A stretch of DNA of 64,000 nucleotides from Paraburkholderia nodosa (GTDB taxonomy: Bacteria > Pseudomonadota > Gammaproteobacteria > Burkholderiales > Burkholderiaceae). Both the position numbers and the translations under genes were made by a program. Shown here in pieces: positions 43,276-51,490 of the stretch. The stretch lies in NCBI RefSeq assembly GCF_001718195.1, contig NZ_MCNV01000035.1, positions 1 to 64,000 of the forward strand, written 5' to 3'. The number at the start of each line of letters is the position of its first letter. The stretch's first letter is position 1. The notes beneath the pieces were generated by a model, which made no database searches, had not been told where the DNA came from, and saw only the letters and a list, made by a program, of their open reading frames with translations.

Positions 43276-44715
43276 TCAGGCGTCGATCAGCTGATCGGCG
43301 GCGGACATGGGGCGGCGCGCGGTCTGACTCGCGCTGAGCGCAGGGTGGGCCACGCGCGGTTCGCGTGGCTCGCGGGGCGCATGCGGCTTCGGGTCGGGCA
43401 GCGCGGGACCTTTGCGCAGAAGTTTGAGCAGATAGTAAATTCCCGTGCCGAACACGAGGAAGTACACCGCCACGAACGCCATCAGCGAAATGCCAACTTG
43501 TTGCGCCGTGAGCGGCGACACTGCCTGTGCCGTGCGCATTACGCCGTAGACCACCCAGGGCTGACGGCCGGCTTCGGTCGTGACCCAGCCCGCGAGCAGC
43601 GTGATGAAGCCCGTCGGTCCCATGGCGAGCACGAAGCGCTGGAACCAGCGCGATTCGTAGAGCGTGCCGCGGCGGCGCAGCACCCAACCGATCACGCCGA
43701 GCAGGATCATCAGGATGCCTAAACCGACCATGACGCGGAAGCTCCAGAACAGCAGCGGCGAATTGGGCCGCTCGTCGGCGGGGAAGGACTTGAGTCCCTT
43801 GATCTCGCCGTCCCAGCTATGCGTGAGGATCAGGCTGCCCAGGTGCGGAATGGAAACGGCGTAGCGCGTCGTCTCGGCCTGCATGTCGGGAATGCCGAAC
43901 AGATTGAGCGCGGTGCCGCCTTGTTCGGTGTCCCAGATGCCTTCGATCGCGGCGATCTTGGCGGGCTGATATTCGCGCGTATTCAGGCCGTGCGCATCGC
44001 CCACGAAGGCTTGCACCGGCGCGAGCACGAGCAGCAGACCGAGCGCCATCGAGAACATCTTCTTGATGGCGGGGTCGCGCCGCCCCTTGAGCAGATGCCA
44101 TGCGCCGCTCGCAGCCACCACGAGCGCGGCCACGATGAACGCGGCGATCGCCATGTGCGCAAGGCGGTACGGGAACGACGGATTGAAGATGATCTTGAAC
44201 CAGTCCACCGGTACGACATGGCCATCGACGATCTTGAAGCCTTGCGGCGTCTGCATCCAGCTATTCGAGGCGAGGATCCAGAACGTGGAGATGAGCGTGC
44301 CGATGGCGACCATCAGCGTCGCGCCGAAGTGGGCACGCGGGCTCACGCGGTTCCAGCCGAACAGCATGATGCCGAGGAAGCCCGCTTCGAGAAAGAACGC
44401 GGTCATGACTTCGTACATCAGCAGCGGCCCGGTGATGGGGCCCGCGAACGACGAGAAGCCGGACCAGTTGGTCCCGAACTCATAGCTCATGACGACGCCT
44501 GAGACGACGCCCATGCCGAAGGCCACGGCGAAGACCTTCGACCAGAACAGGCAGAGGTCCTTGTAGAACGGTTGGCGCGTTTTGAGCCAGCAGGCTTCGA
44601 GCACGGCGATGAAGCTCGCGAGGCCGATGGAGAGCGCCGGAAAGACGATGTGAAACGAAACGGTGAAGGCGAACTGCAGCCGGGCCAGGTCGAAGGCGGA
44701 AAGTGACGTGTGCAT
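43276..44715 (-). CDS. cydA: cytochrome bd-type ubiquinol oxidase subunit I
   Basis: A 479-residue CydA. It begins with LSAFDLARLQFAFTVSFHIVFP, where His22 corresponds to a heme ligand, and contains GFLGIMLFGWNRVSPRAHF, LASNSWMQTPQGF and GWVTTEAGRQPWVVYG. At 479 residues and with a short Q-loop it belongs to the short-loop branch that includes cyanide-insensitive CioA enzymes. Start 44715 is preferred over 44766. It is first in the cydAB operon, with a perfect FNR/ANR site 188 nt upstream. Confidence 0.95.
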   Translation of the reverse strand: MHTSLSAFDLARLQFAFTVSFHIVFPALSIGLASFIAVLEACWLKTRQPFYKDLCLFWSKVFAVAFGMGVVSGVVMSYEFGTNWSGFSSFAGPITGPLLMYEVMTAFFLEAGFLGIMLFGWNRVSPRAHFGATLMVAIGTLISTFWILASNSWMQTPQGFKIVDGHVVPVDWFKIIFNPSFPYRLAHMAIAAFIVAALVVAASGAWHLLKGRRDPAIKKMFSMALGLLLVLAPVQAFVGDAHGLNTREYQPAKIAAIEGIWDTEQGGTALNLFGIPDMQAETTRYAVSIPHLGSLILTHSWDGEIKGLKSFPADERPNSPLLFWSFRVMVGLGILMILLGVIGWVLRRRGTLYESRWFQRFVLAMGPTGFITLLAGWVTTEAGRQPWVVYGVMRTAQAVSPLTAQQVGISLMAFVAVYFLVFGTGIYYLLKLLRKGPALPDPKPHAPREPREPRVAHPALSASQTARRPMSAADQLIDA

Positions 44716-45120
44716 GTACGTGCCTGTTGCTTGCTTACCGGGAAAAGCGCGGAAGAAACGTCGCACGGCGAGGCAGTGGGGGCGCTGCGCTCTCGTGCGA
44801 TGGACGTAAGCGTAGGGGAACGGCGAAGGTTTTGCTGCGCTGCGACGTGCGCCAGCGTGTCGCAGTCGTCAATATCAAAGGGACGAAAACCTGCGCTAAC
44901 GCATTGATACAGATCAATTTAGATTAAACACTCGTTGCGCAGCGGGGATGTGCGCAGAGCGTCGCGATGCGTCAATACACCGCGCTGCCGCACGGGGTGT
45001 GGCAATGTGCCCTGGCGTACGGCTTCGGGATTCGTGCGGGGGAGAATTCAGGCGCGCTGGCGGCGCGAGCGAGGTGTGCGACGCCAGGCGGAAAAGATCA
45101 GGAATGCGATGGACATGGCG
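44716..45120. other. 405-nt intergenic region upstream of cydA
   Basis: No credible gene is seen. The segment carries the promoter region of cydA on the minus strand, including the FNR/ANR site at 44904-44917 in an AT-rich block (about 44870-44935). The part from about 44940 to 45120 is GC-rich and without recognised signals. It lies downstream of the tautomerase stop. Confidence 0.6.
44904..44917. promoter_or_regulatory. perfect FNR/ANR-type binding site
   Basis: TTGATACAGATCAA matches the TTGAT-N4-ATCAA consensus in all ten defined positions. It is 188 nt upstream of cydA, the only promoter-proximal gene reading away from it. Oxygen-responsive control of the bd oxidase by an FNR/ANR regulator is expected. 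Whether it activates or represses depends on the promoter position, which is not known. Confidence 0.8.
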
Positions 45121-45309
45121 TCAGCGCGGATCGCTCCACAGCTTGCCGGCCGTCGCCCAGTTTTCCGGCTTCACGTCGTGGAAGATGATGTCGACGGATT
45201 GCGGCTCGACGCCGAGCACCTTGCAGGTGGTCTCGGTCAGGGCGGCGGCGAGCTGGCGTTTTTGTTCGACGCTGCGGCCTTCGAACATTTCGATGTGGAA
45301 TGTCGGCAT
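45121..45309 (-). CDS. 4-oxalocrotonate tautomerase family protein
   Basis: A 62-residue tautomerase of the 4-OT/DmpI type. After removal of Met1 the catalytic Pro is N-terminal (PTFHIEMFEGRSVEQKRQ), and the conserved Arg lies in EGRS. It ends in WSDPR, at normal family length. AAGGAG precedes the start. It follows the damaged class II aldolase gene by 42 nt and may be in the same transcript as the urea transporter upstream. Substrate unknown. Confidence 0.85.
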   Translation of the reverse strand: MPTFHIEMFEGRSVEQKRQLAAALTETTCKVLGVEPQSVDIIFHDVKPENWATAGKLWSDPR

Positions 45310-45351
45310 GCGGGTCTCCTTGAAAGTGAGTGAAGCGATGGATGGGCGCGA

Positions 45352-45861
45352 TCAGTCGCGGTATGACGAATCGATGCGATCGAGCTTGCGCAACAGCGCG
45401 GGCCATTCGAGCACGCCTTCGATCGCGCCGCCGTCGCGCAACTGCTCGGCCGTGCGTTCGGCCACCCCGGGCGGCGGCACGACGAGCGGCACGCCGCCGG
45501 CCTGAGCCTGCAGCTGGATTTCGCAGGCCTTGATGAGCGTCGCCATCAGCACGTAGGCTTCGGCCACTGTGCGGCCGGTGGTGAGCGTGCCGTGATTGCG
45601 CAGCAGCATGGCCGGTTGCGCGCCGAGGCTTGCCGTGTTCGAGGCGCGCACTTCGTCGAAGGCGAGGCCGAACGGATTGATGAGAAAGCGGCCCGCCTCG
45701 CCTGGTATGGCGGCGGAAACATGCGTGTAGATGAGGTCGTCCCAGCCGTTGAGTGCGATGAGGCGGTAAGCGGCGGCGAGATCGACGCGCAGTTGCTGCT
45801 CGGCGGTGGAGCGCGGCGCGGTCTCGGCGCAGGTGCTCGTCGGACGATGGGCGAAAGACAT
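45352..45861 (-). pseudogene. class II aldolase/adducin family protein with a large in-frame internal deletion
   Basis: A 169-residue frame. Both ends match the family: QLRVDLAAAYRLIALNGWDDLIYTHVSA at the start, and AMLLRNHGTLTTGRTVAEAYV ... LEWPALLRKLDRIDSSY at the end. Intact relatives are about 255-260 residues. Here FDEVRASN (ending at residue 75) runs straight into TASLGAQPAMLLRNHG, so about 85-90 residues are missing. The lost part normally carries the HTH metal ligands and the catalytic region, leaving only the last His (RNHG). The frame is kept. It is probably a non-functional remnant, although a shortened functional protein cannot be excluded. The junction lies near 45621-45640. Confidence 0.75.
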
Positions 45862-45890
45862 GGCGATTCCTTCAGCGGACGATGGGCTCT

Positions 45891-46826
45891 TCAGGCGGCG
45901 TCGATGGCGCAGGGCGCAGGGCGCAGGCGTCGCGCTGCCGCGTGCACACTCCAGCTTGCCAGCACGAACGGCGCGGTCAGCGCTGGCAGTCCGCAGCGCA
46001 CGGCGGCCAGATGCAGGGCTGCGGCGAGCATGGTCGCATAGATCGCGGCGCGTGTGCCGAGCGCGCAGACCGCGAGCGCGGCAAGCGCGCCGTTGAAGCC
46101 GGCGAGGCCCGCGCCGAAGGCGTCCGGGCTCGCGCCGCACGCGAGTTCGAGCGTGCTCGCGAGCGCCGCGCCGCCGAGCGCATAGGCGGCCGCGCGCCGC
46201 GACGACCAGGCGAGGCCCGCGAGCACGCACAGGCCCGCCGCTGCGCCCGAGGCAAAGATGGTCTGCGCGAGGCCGCTCAACACGCCGGCGGCGGCGTGTG
46301 CGGCCGCGGCGAGCGGTGTGCCGCGCGGGGCCAGCGGGGCTGCGGCGATTGCGCTGGCGACGGGAGAGCTGCCCGGGTGCAGCGGCAGCCAGATCCAGGT
46401 CGCGATGAGGCAGGGGACGGAATACAGCCCGAGCCGGGCGCGCGCGAGGTGGCGGTCCAATGGCCCGGCGATCCACGCGCTCGCACCGCCCGCGATGAGG
46501 GCAAGCGCGGCCGCCGTGCCCGCATCGCCGACGAAGGTGAACGCCGCGAGCGCGGCGAGCGCGCCGTTGTAGCCTGCGAGGCCGTCGCGGATCGCCGCGT
46601 CTGCATGGCCCGCCACGACCGCGCAGACGTTGGCCGCCGCGGCGCCGAGCAGGGCGGCGAAAGCCAGCCGCCAGTCGGTGAGCGCGAGCGCTGCGAGCAG
46701 GCACGCGCCCGTTCCCGCATGCGCCTGCAGCACGATCTGGCCGAGGCTGCGTAAAAGGGCACCGACGGCGGCGGTATCGGCGCTACGGGCGGTGGCGCCG
46801 GAAGCGGCGCAAAATCGGGCGGACAT
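45891..46826 (-). CDS. urea transporter (UT family)
   Basis: A 311-residue urea channel/transporter of the UT (SLC14/Yut) family. It has the family LLRSLGQIVLQ near residue 24 and two internally repeated halves, each with GYNGALAALA or GFNGALAALA, the pore motif. Ten or so helices are predicted. Transport of urea is passive in this family. No urease gene is in the window. Start 46826 (MSARF) fits; two more upstream Met codons are in frame. It is 29 nt ahead of the aldolase remnant. Confidence 0.85.
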   Translation of the reverse strand: MSARFCAASGATARSADTAAVGALLRSLGQIVLQAHAGTGACLLAALALTDWRLAFAALLGAAAANVCAVVAGHADAAIRDGLAGYNGALAALAAFTFVGDAGTAAALALIAGGASAWIAGPLDRHLARARLGLYSVPCLIATWIWLPLHPGSSPVASAIAAAPLAPRGTPLAAAAHAAAGVLSGLAQTIFASGAAAGLCVLAGLAWSSRRAAAYALGGAALASTLELACGASPDAFGAGLAGFNGALAALAVCALGTRAAIYATMLAAALHLAAVRCGLPALTAPFVLASWSVHAAARRLRPAPCAIDAA

Positions 46827-47022
46827 GGCGAAGGCGTGGCGGGCGGGTACGGGCCGGTGCGGCCCCGCTGAGAGGCGCACGGCCGGCCAGAGTGCGAGCA
46901 TAGGCGATGCGGACCGCCTCGCGCATGCGCGTGGGTTGATAGTCGCTATTTGTTGACGGGTTACGATACGCGCAAGGCGGTTGTCGTGATTATCCAGAGA
47001 CAGTCTGCACGGGAGGCGAACG

Positions 47023-47604
47023 ATGCGTGAAGTGCGTTGGGCATCCGAGACGGGCGAGGGTATCGAGCATCTGGCGTTCGATGCGCATTGCGGCCCGAAG
47101 TTTGGCGAAAAAGGCGACACGATCCGCGCGGAAAGCGTGGTCATCGGCGAGCGCTACGGCAAGTCCTATGGACTGTGCTACGCCATCGAGTGCGACGCGC
47201 AGTGGCGCGTGCGCTGGGCGGCGTTGCGCGTGATGGGCGGCGGCTCGCTCGTGCTCCACAGCGACGGCAAGGGCCACTGGACCGATGGCGAGGGGCGCGC
47301 ACTGGAGGCGCTCGACGGCTGCATCGACATCGACATCGCCGCGACGCCGTACACGAACACGCTGCCGATCCGGCGTCTGGGCCTCGCGCGCGGCGAGCGC
47401 CAGCCGATCCGTGTGGTGTACATCGCCGCGCCCGAACTGGAGCCCAAGCCTGTCGAGCAGGCCTATGTGTGCATCGAGCGCGACCGCGAGTATCGCTACG
47501 AAGGCATCTTTCGCGACTTCACGGCGAACCTGCGCGTGGATGAAGATGGGCTCGTGATCGACTATCCGACGCTGTTCCGGCGTCTGCCGCCGCCGGACCG
47601 ATAG
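47023..47604 (+). CDS. putative glycolipid-binding domain protein
   Basis: A 193-residue cytoplasmic protein of the putative glycolipid-binding family (PF06475, PA1994-like). Typical segments are GIEHLAFDAH, YGKSYGLCYAIECDAQWRVR, DGKGHWTDGEGRALEALDGCIDIDIAATPYTNTLPIRRL and YEGIFRDFTANLRVDEDGLVIDYPTLFRR. No catalytic residues are assigned in the family. GGAGGCG is well spaced before ATG. It is divergent from the urea transporter and convergent with the K+ channel gene. Confidence 0.85.
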   Translation: MREVRWASETGEGIEHLAFDAHCGPKFGEKGDTIRAESVVIGERYGKSYGLCYAIECDAQWRVRWAALRVMGGGSLVLHSDGKGHWTDGEGRALEALDGCIDIDIAATPYTNTLPIRRLGLARGERQPIRVVYIAAPELEPKPVEQAYVCIERDREYRYEGIFRDFTANLRVDEDGLVIDYPTLFRRLPPPDR

Positions 47605-47622
47605 CACGCGGCGACACCACGC

Positions 47623-48804
47623 TTACACCGCGCCGCCTGGACTCTTGCCGAACAGCAGTTGTTCGACCAGCGTGTTGTCGATGGTTTCGTTGTTCAGCGT
47701 GCGAGCGAGCAGTTCGCCCGCGAGCAGTTGCGGCGAAAACACCATATCCGGCTGCAACAGGCGCAGCCGCTGCAGGTTGCGGCTGTCGTTGACGAGCGCC
47801 ACGGTGCGCACCTTCGGCGCGATCTCCTTGATGGCGAGAATCACGAAGGCATTCTCGGCGTCGTCCGAGCGCAGCGCGAGCGCAGCGAGCGCGGTTTCCG
47901 CGCCCGCGTTGTGCAGCGTGGCGGTGTCGCTCGCATCGCCGACGATGAGATCGGCCTCCGGTGGATAGTTGTGCGGAATATTCGGCGCGACGATCACGGT
48001 CGCCGCGTAGCCGCGCTTGAGGAGCCCTGCGTACACGCTATGTGCGAGCGGCGACGCACCGACGATCAAATAGTGGTTCTTGCGGGTCACGTTGGAAATG
48101 CCTCCCTTCACGATGCGTTTCAAATGGCCGCCGATCACGGGCCCGATCACAGCGCTGATCGACGTCGCGAACACGGTGATGCCGAGCACGATGATCGAAG
48201 CCGTAAAGAGCTGCGCGGTGTCCGAGCGCGGCACGATATCGCCGTAGCCGACCGTGGACATCGACACGATCGAGAAGTAGAACGCCGTGACGAGGTTGCG
48301 GATAGGCGGGTCGAAATCGTCGCCGAGATACAGCGAGCCGAACACCGCATAGACGATCAATGAGCCAATGCTCAGGAATGCGAACAGCGAGCCCGCGGCG
48401 ACGCTCGCGCGATCGAAATGGCGCCAGTAGTAGATCAGCGCGCAGGCAAGCGCGAGTGAGAAGCCGGCGAGCGCGTGGCTGCGATAGTCGCCCCACAGAC
48501 AGATGCTGGCCGCGCCGGCGAGCAGCACCAGTGAAAGCACCCAAGCCACGCGCGCCCGCAGCGCGATGCCGAACGACATCATCGTGAGGCCGGTCGCGAC
48601 GAGCGCCTGGGGCAGCGCGAGCACGCCGAACGCGTTGATGAGCGTGATCCAGTCGTCGAACCAGTTGCCGCGCGCGTGTTCGAGCGCTTTCTGCGCGACC
48701 GGGCGCACCAGCAGCCGGCCGTCGATCACCAGCAGCACGGCCAGGTAGCCGTGCGGCACGAGCCCTCTGGCGTAGCCGCGCGGGCGGCGCGCGTACGCGC
48801 TCAT
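47623..48804 (-). CDS. Kch-like potassium channel with TrkA-N domain
   Basis: A 393-residue six-helix potassium channel. The selectivity filter is STVGYGD (Thr184-Asp189) between the pore helix and the last helix, and an RCK/TrkA-N Rossmann domain starts near residue 240 (KNHYLIVGASPLAHSVYAGLL, then PPEADLIVGDASD). This is the layout of E. coli Kch. It probably responds to voltage or to ligands of the RCK domain. Its start overlaps the MscS-type gene's stop by four bases, so the two are cotranslated. Confidence 0.9.
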   Translation of the reverse strand: MSAYARRPRGYARGLVPHGYLAVLLVIDGRLLVRPVAQKALEHARGNWFDDWITLINAFGVLALPQALVATGLTMMSFGIALRARVAWVLSLVLLAGAASICLWGDYRSHALAGFSLALACALIYYWRHFDRASVAAGSLFAFLSIGSLIVYAVFGSLYLGDDFDPPIRNLVTAFYFSIVSMSTVGYGDIVPRSDTAQLFTASIIVLGITVFATSISAVIGPVIGGHLKRIVKGGISNVTRKNHYLIVGASPLAHSVYAGLLKRGYAATVIVAPNIPHNYPPEADLIVGDASDTATLHNAGAETALAALALRSDDAENAFVILAIKEIAPKVRTVALVNDSRNLQRLRLLQPDMVFSPQLLAGELLARTLNNETIDNTLVEQLLFGKSPGGAV

Positions 48805-49685
48805 TGCTGCGCGTGTTGCGTCGGCTGCGTCGGTTGCTCGGGCTGCGCCGGTTGCGTCTGCACGATGTGCAGCTCGCGCGTGCGCAGGGGCAGCGAGCAG
48901 TGCGCGTCATTGAGCACCTGGCGGACCTTGCGCGACAGCTCCCAGCGCATCTCCCAGAAGGTGTCGATATTCGACCACACGCGCACATTGAGCACGGCGG
49001 TGCTGTCGTCGAAACGCGTCACCATCACCTGCGGCGCGGGCGAGGCCAGCACGCGCGGGTCGGCGGCGGCGAGCGTGCGCAATGCGTCGATGGCGCGGTT
49101 CACGTCGTCGCGCACCGACACTTCCACTTCGAGGTCGAGCCGACGCGTGGGATTGCGGCTGTAGTTGCGGATCGAATTGCTCCACAGCGCGCTGTTCGGC
49201 ACGTATTCGCAGATGCCGTCCGGTTTCGTGAGGCGCGTGGTGAAGAGGTTCACTTCCTCGACGGTGCCCGCGACGCTGGCGCCAGCGCTGCCATCGATAT
49301 AGTCGCCCACCTTGAACGGCCGCAGCAGCAACAGCATGATGCCGGCCGCGATGTTCTGCAGCGTGCCTTGCAGCGCGAGACCGATGGCGAGACCGGCTGC
49401 GCCGAGCACCGCGACGATGCTGGCGGTCTGGATGCCGATTTGCGAGAGCGCGCCGATCACGGCAACGAGGCGCACGCCCCACACTGCGGTGTCGCGCACG
49501 ATGGGGCGCAGCGTGGGATCGATGCCGCCGCCGCGCCGCTTGATCCAGTTGCCCACGCGCCGGGAGAGCCACCAACCGAACCAGAGGATCGCGAAGGCCG
49601 CGCACAAGCGCAGCGCGAGCGCGGAGAGCGCGTCCCACAGGAAGCCCCAGTTGGACGGGTGCAGGTGTTCGAGGAGGGGTTGCAT
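48801..49685 (-). CDS. MscS-type mechanosensitive ion channel
   Basis: A 294-residue MscS-family channel. Membrane helices occupy residues 15-95, and the pore-lining helix shows the Gly/Ala pattern AAGLAIGLALQGTLQNIAAGIMLL. The beta domain (FKVGDYID, GTVEEVNLFTTRL, YVPNSALWSNSIRNYSRNP) and the alpha/beta vestibule follow. The C-terminus is a Gln/Pro/Thr-rich tail (QPAQPEQPTQPTQ). It opens on hypo-osmotic shock. It is directly upstream of and overlapping with the K+ channel, suggesting a joint osmotic response. Confidence 0.92.
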   Translation of the reverse strand: MQPLLEHLHPSNWGFLWDALSALALRLCAAFAILWFGWWLSRRVGNWIKRRGGGIDPTLRPIVRDTAVWGVRLVAVIGALSQIGIQTASIVAVLGAAGLAIGLALQGTLQNIAAGIMLLLLRPFKVGDYIDGSAGASVAGTVEEVNLFTTRLTKPDGICEYVPNSALWSNSIRNYSRNPTRRLDLEVEVSVRDDVNRAIDALRTLAAADPRVLASPAPQVMVTRFDDSTAVLNVRVWSNIDTFWEMRWELSRKVRQVLNDAHCSLPLRTRELHIVQTQPAQPEQPTQPTQHAQQ

Positions 49686-49808
49686 GGCGAATCAGTCCTT
49701 GTCTGCGGAGCCGTGGGTCCGGCTCCGTTGCGAAAGGACGTATTGTACGAGCGGCGTTTCGCTGGCGGCGCGCGTGTGGCGTGCCGCCATGCGTTTGAGC
49801 GCCAGGCG

Positions 49809-50345
49809 TCAGCCCTTGGGCGGTGTGTCCGCGCCCGGCCCGAGCGTGCGCTGCATGAGCGCGGTGTCGCGCCACTCGCCGTGCTTGAAGCCGACACCGC
49901 GCAGCGTGCCGGTCAGCGAGAAGCCCAGGCGCTCGTGCAATTTGAGCGAGCCGCCGCGCGGGTCGGCGACCACGGCGATCATCTGCCGCCACGGGCCCGC
50001 CTCGCAGCGCTCGATCAGCGCGTTGAGCAGCGTGTGGCCGAGTCCGCGGCCGCGAAACGCCTCGTCGATATAGATCGAATCTTCGACCGTGAAGCGGTAC
50101 GCCGGACGCGGCCGGTAGGGCGTGGCGTAGCAGTAGCCCGCCACCTGGCCGTCGATCTCGGCGACGAGCCAGGGCAGGCCATGTTCGCGCACGGCGGCGT
50201 GGCGACGCAGGAGTTCGTCGAGCGTGGGCGGCGTCTCCTCGAACGACGCCGTGCCGTGCAGCACGTGGTGTGCGTAGATCGCGGCGATGGCGGGAAAGTC
50301 GTCGGCGGTGGCGTCGCGTACGTGCGCGTCGGGGTGTGGGTTCAT
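49809..50345 (-). CDS. GNAT family N-acetyltransferase (phosphinothricin-type)
   Basis: A 178-residue acetyltransferase. It has the PAT-like opening RDATADDFPAIAAIYAHHV and ASFEETPP, the acetyl-CoA pyrophosphate-binding segment FRGRGLGHTLLNALIE, and GSLKLHERLGFSLTGTLRGVGFK, close to the phosphinothricin/methionine-sulfoximine acetyltransferase group. The start is uncertain: ATG 50345 fits the family, ATG 50369 is also in frame, and neither has a clear ribosome site. It stands 123 nt before the MscS gene on the same strand. Confidence 0.88.
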   Translation of the reverse strand: MNPHPDAHVRDATADDFPAIAAIYAHHVLHGTASFEETPPTLDELLRRHAAVREHGLPWLVAEIDGQVAGYCYATPYRPRPAYRFTVEDSIYIDEAFRGRGLGHTLLNALIERCEAGPWRQMIAVVADPRGGSLKLHERLGFSLTGTLRGVGFKHGEWRDTALMQRTLGPGADTPPKG

Positions 50346-50442
50346 CGGTTGGAGTGAGCGCGAAGGCAAAGGAGAAGGAGGTTTGCGTTCCTCACTATGC
50401 CTCGCGCAGGCGCGCTTTTGAAGCGTGCCAAAAATGCCCGGT

Positions 50443-51366
50443 CTAGACGCGCTGCGTGCCCGCGCGATTCGCGACAGCGGAAGCGCCGCCTGCGCGCCCG
50501 AAGCGCCGTGCGCCGGCCACGCACGCGATCACCACGGCGGTGACGGCGATCATCGCGGGCGGCACGGCTTCGTGCAGCAGCAGCGCCGCGAGCACGAAGC
50601 CGAAGAACGGCTGCAGCAACTGCAACTGCCCGACGCCTGCAATGCCGCCGAGCGCGAGCCCGCGATACCAGAACACGAAGCCGATCAGCATGCTGAAGAG
50701 CGACACATAGGCGAGCCCCCACCACGAGGCCGCGCCCACCGCGGCGAACGACGCGGGCCGCAGCCACCACGCGAGCGGCGCCATCACGGGCAGCGAGATC
50801 ACGAGCGCCCAGCAGATCACCTGCCAGCCGCCCAGGCGCCGCGAGAGCCGCGCGCCTTCCGCATAGCCGAGCCCGCACACGATGATCGCGCCGAGCATGA
50901 GCGCGTCGCCGAGCGGCGAAGCGTCGATGCCATGACGCAGCGCGAACGCCACCACGGCGGCGCTGCCCGCCGCGGAAAAGATCCAGAAGGCCGGCTGCGG
51001 ACGCTCGCCCGCACGCAACACGCCGAACACGGCCGTGGCGAGCGGCAGCAAGCCGACGAACACGATGGCGTGCGCCGAACTCACGTGCTGGAGCGCGAGC
51101 GCGGTGAGGAGCGGAAAGCCCACCACCACGCCCAGCGCGACGATGACGAGCGGCCAGACCTCGGCGCGCGCGGGCCGTGCGGCGCGCAGCGCAAGAAGCA
51201 GCAGCACGCTGATCATGCCCGCGATGGTCGCACGCACGCTGGTGAGGAACACGGGGGCGAAGCCGAGCACGGCGAGCCGCGTGGCGGGCAGCGATCCGCT
51301 GAAGATGAGGACGCCTGCGAGGCCGCAGAGCCAGCCATCGGTGGTGGAATCGAGCGTTTTGCGCAT
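50443..51366 (-). CDS. EamA/DMT family transporter
   Basis: A 307-residue ten-helix exporter. Two EamA repeats are visible, the second with GGWQVICWALVISLPVMAPLAWW and YVSLFSMLIGFVFWYRGLALGGIAGVGQLQLLQPFFGFVLAALLLHE, which is highly typical. It is divergent from the MocR-type regulator at 51491, an arrangement seen for exporters controlled by such PLP-binding regulators. The start at 51366 lies in the promoter region shared with it. Substrate unknown. Confidence 0.9.
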   Translation of the reverse strand: MRKTLDSTTDGWLCGLAGVLIFSGSLPATRLAVLGFAPVFLTSVRATIAGMISVLLLLALRAARPARAEVWPLVIVALGVVVGFPLLTALALQHVSSAHAIVFVGLLPLATAVFGVLRAGERPQPAFWIFSAAGSAAVVAFALRHGIDASPLGDALMLGAIIVCGLGYAEGARLSRRLGGWQVICWALVISLPVMAPLAWWLRPASFAAVGAASWWGLAYVSLFSMLIGFVFWYRGLALGGIAGVGQLQLLQPFFGFVLAALLLHEAVPPAMIAVTAVVIACVAGARRFGRAGGASAVANRAGTQRV

Positions 51367-51450
51367 GGATGGGCTTGGGCAAGAGGAAGCATCGGTGATC
51401 GGTCCGCTGATGATGCGCGCCGCGCCGCGGGAAGGTAAGCTACAGATCAG

Positions 51451-51470
51451 TACAATTTGTTCAAACTGTA
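51451..51470. promoter_or_regulatory. 20-bp near-palindromic operator candidate for the MocR/EamA pair
   Basis: TACAATTTGTTCAAACTGTA pairs in eight of nine positions around a TT centre. It lies 20 nt upstream of the regulator ATG and 84 nt upstream of the transporter start, in an AT-rich patch. It is the strongest candidate for the regulator's own site. Confidence 0.6.
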
Positions 51471-51490
51471 TTGAACACGGAGCAGTACAG

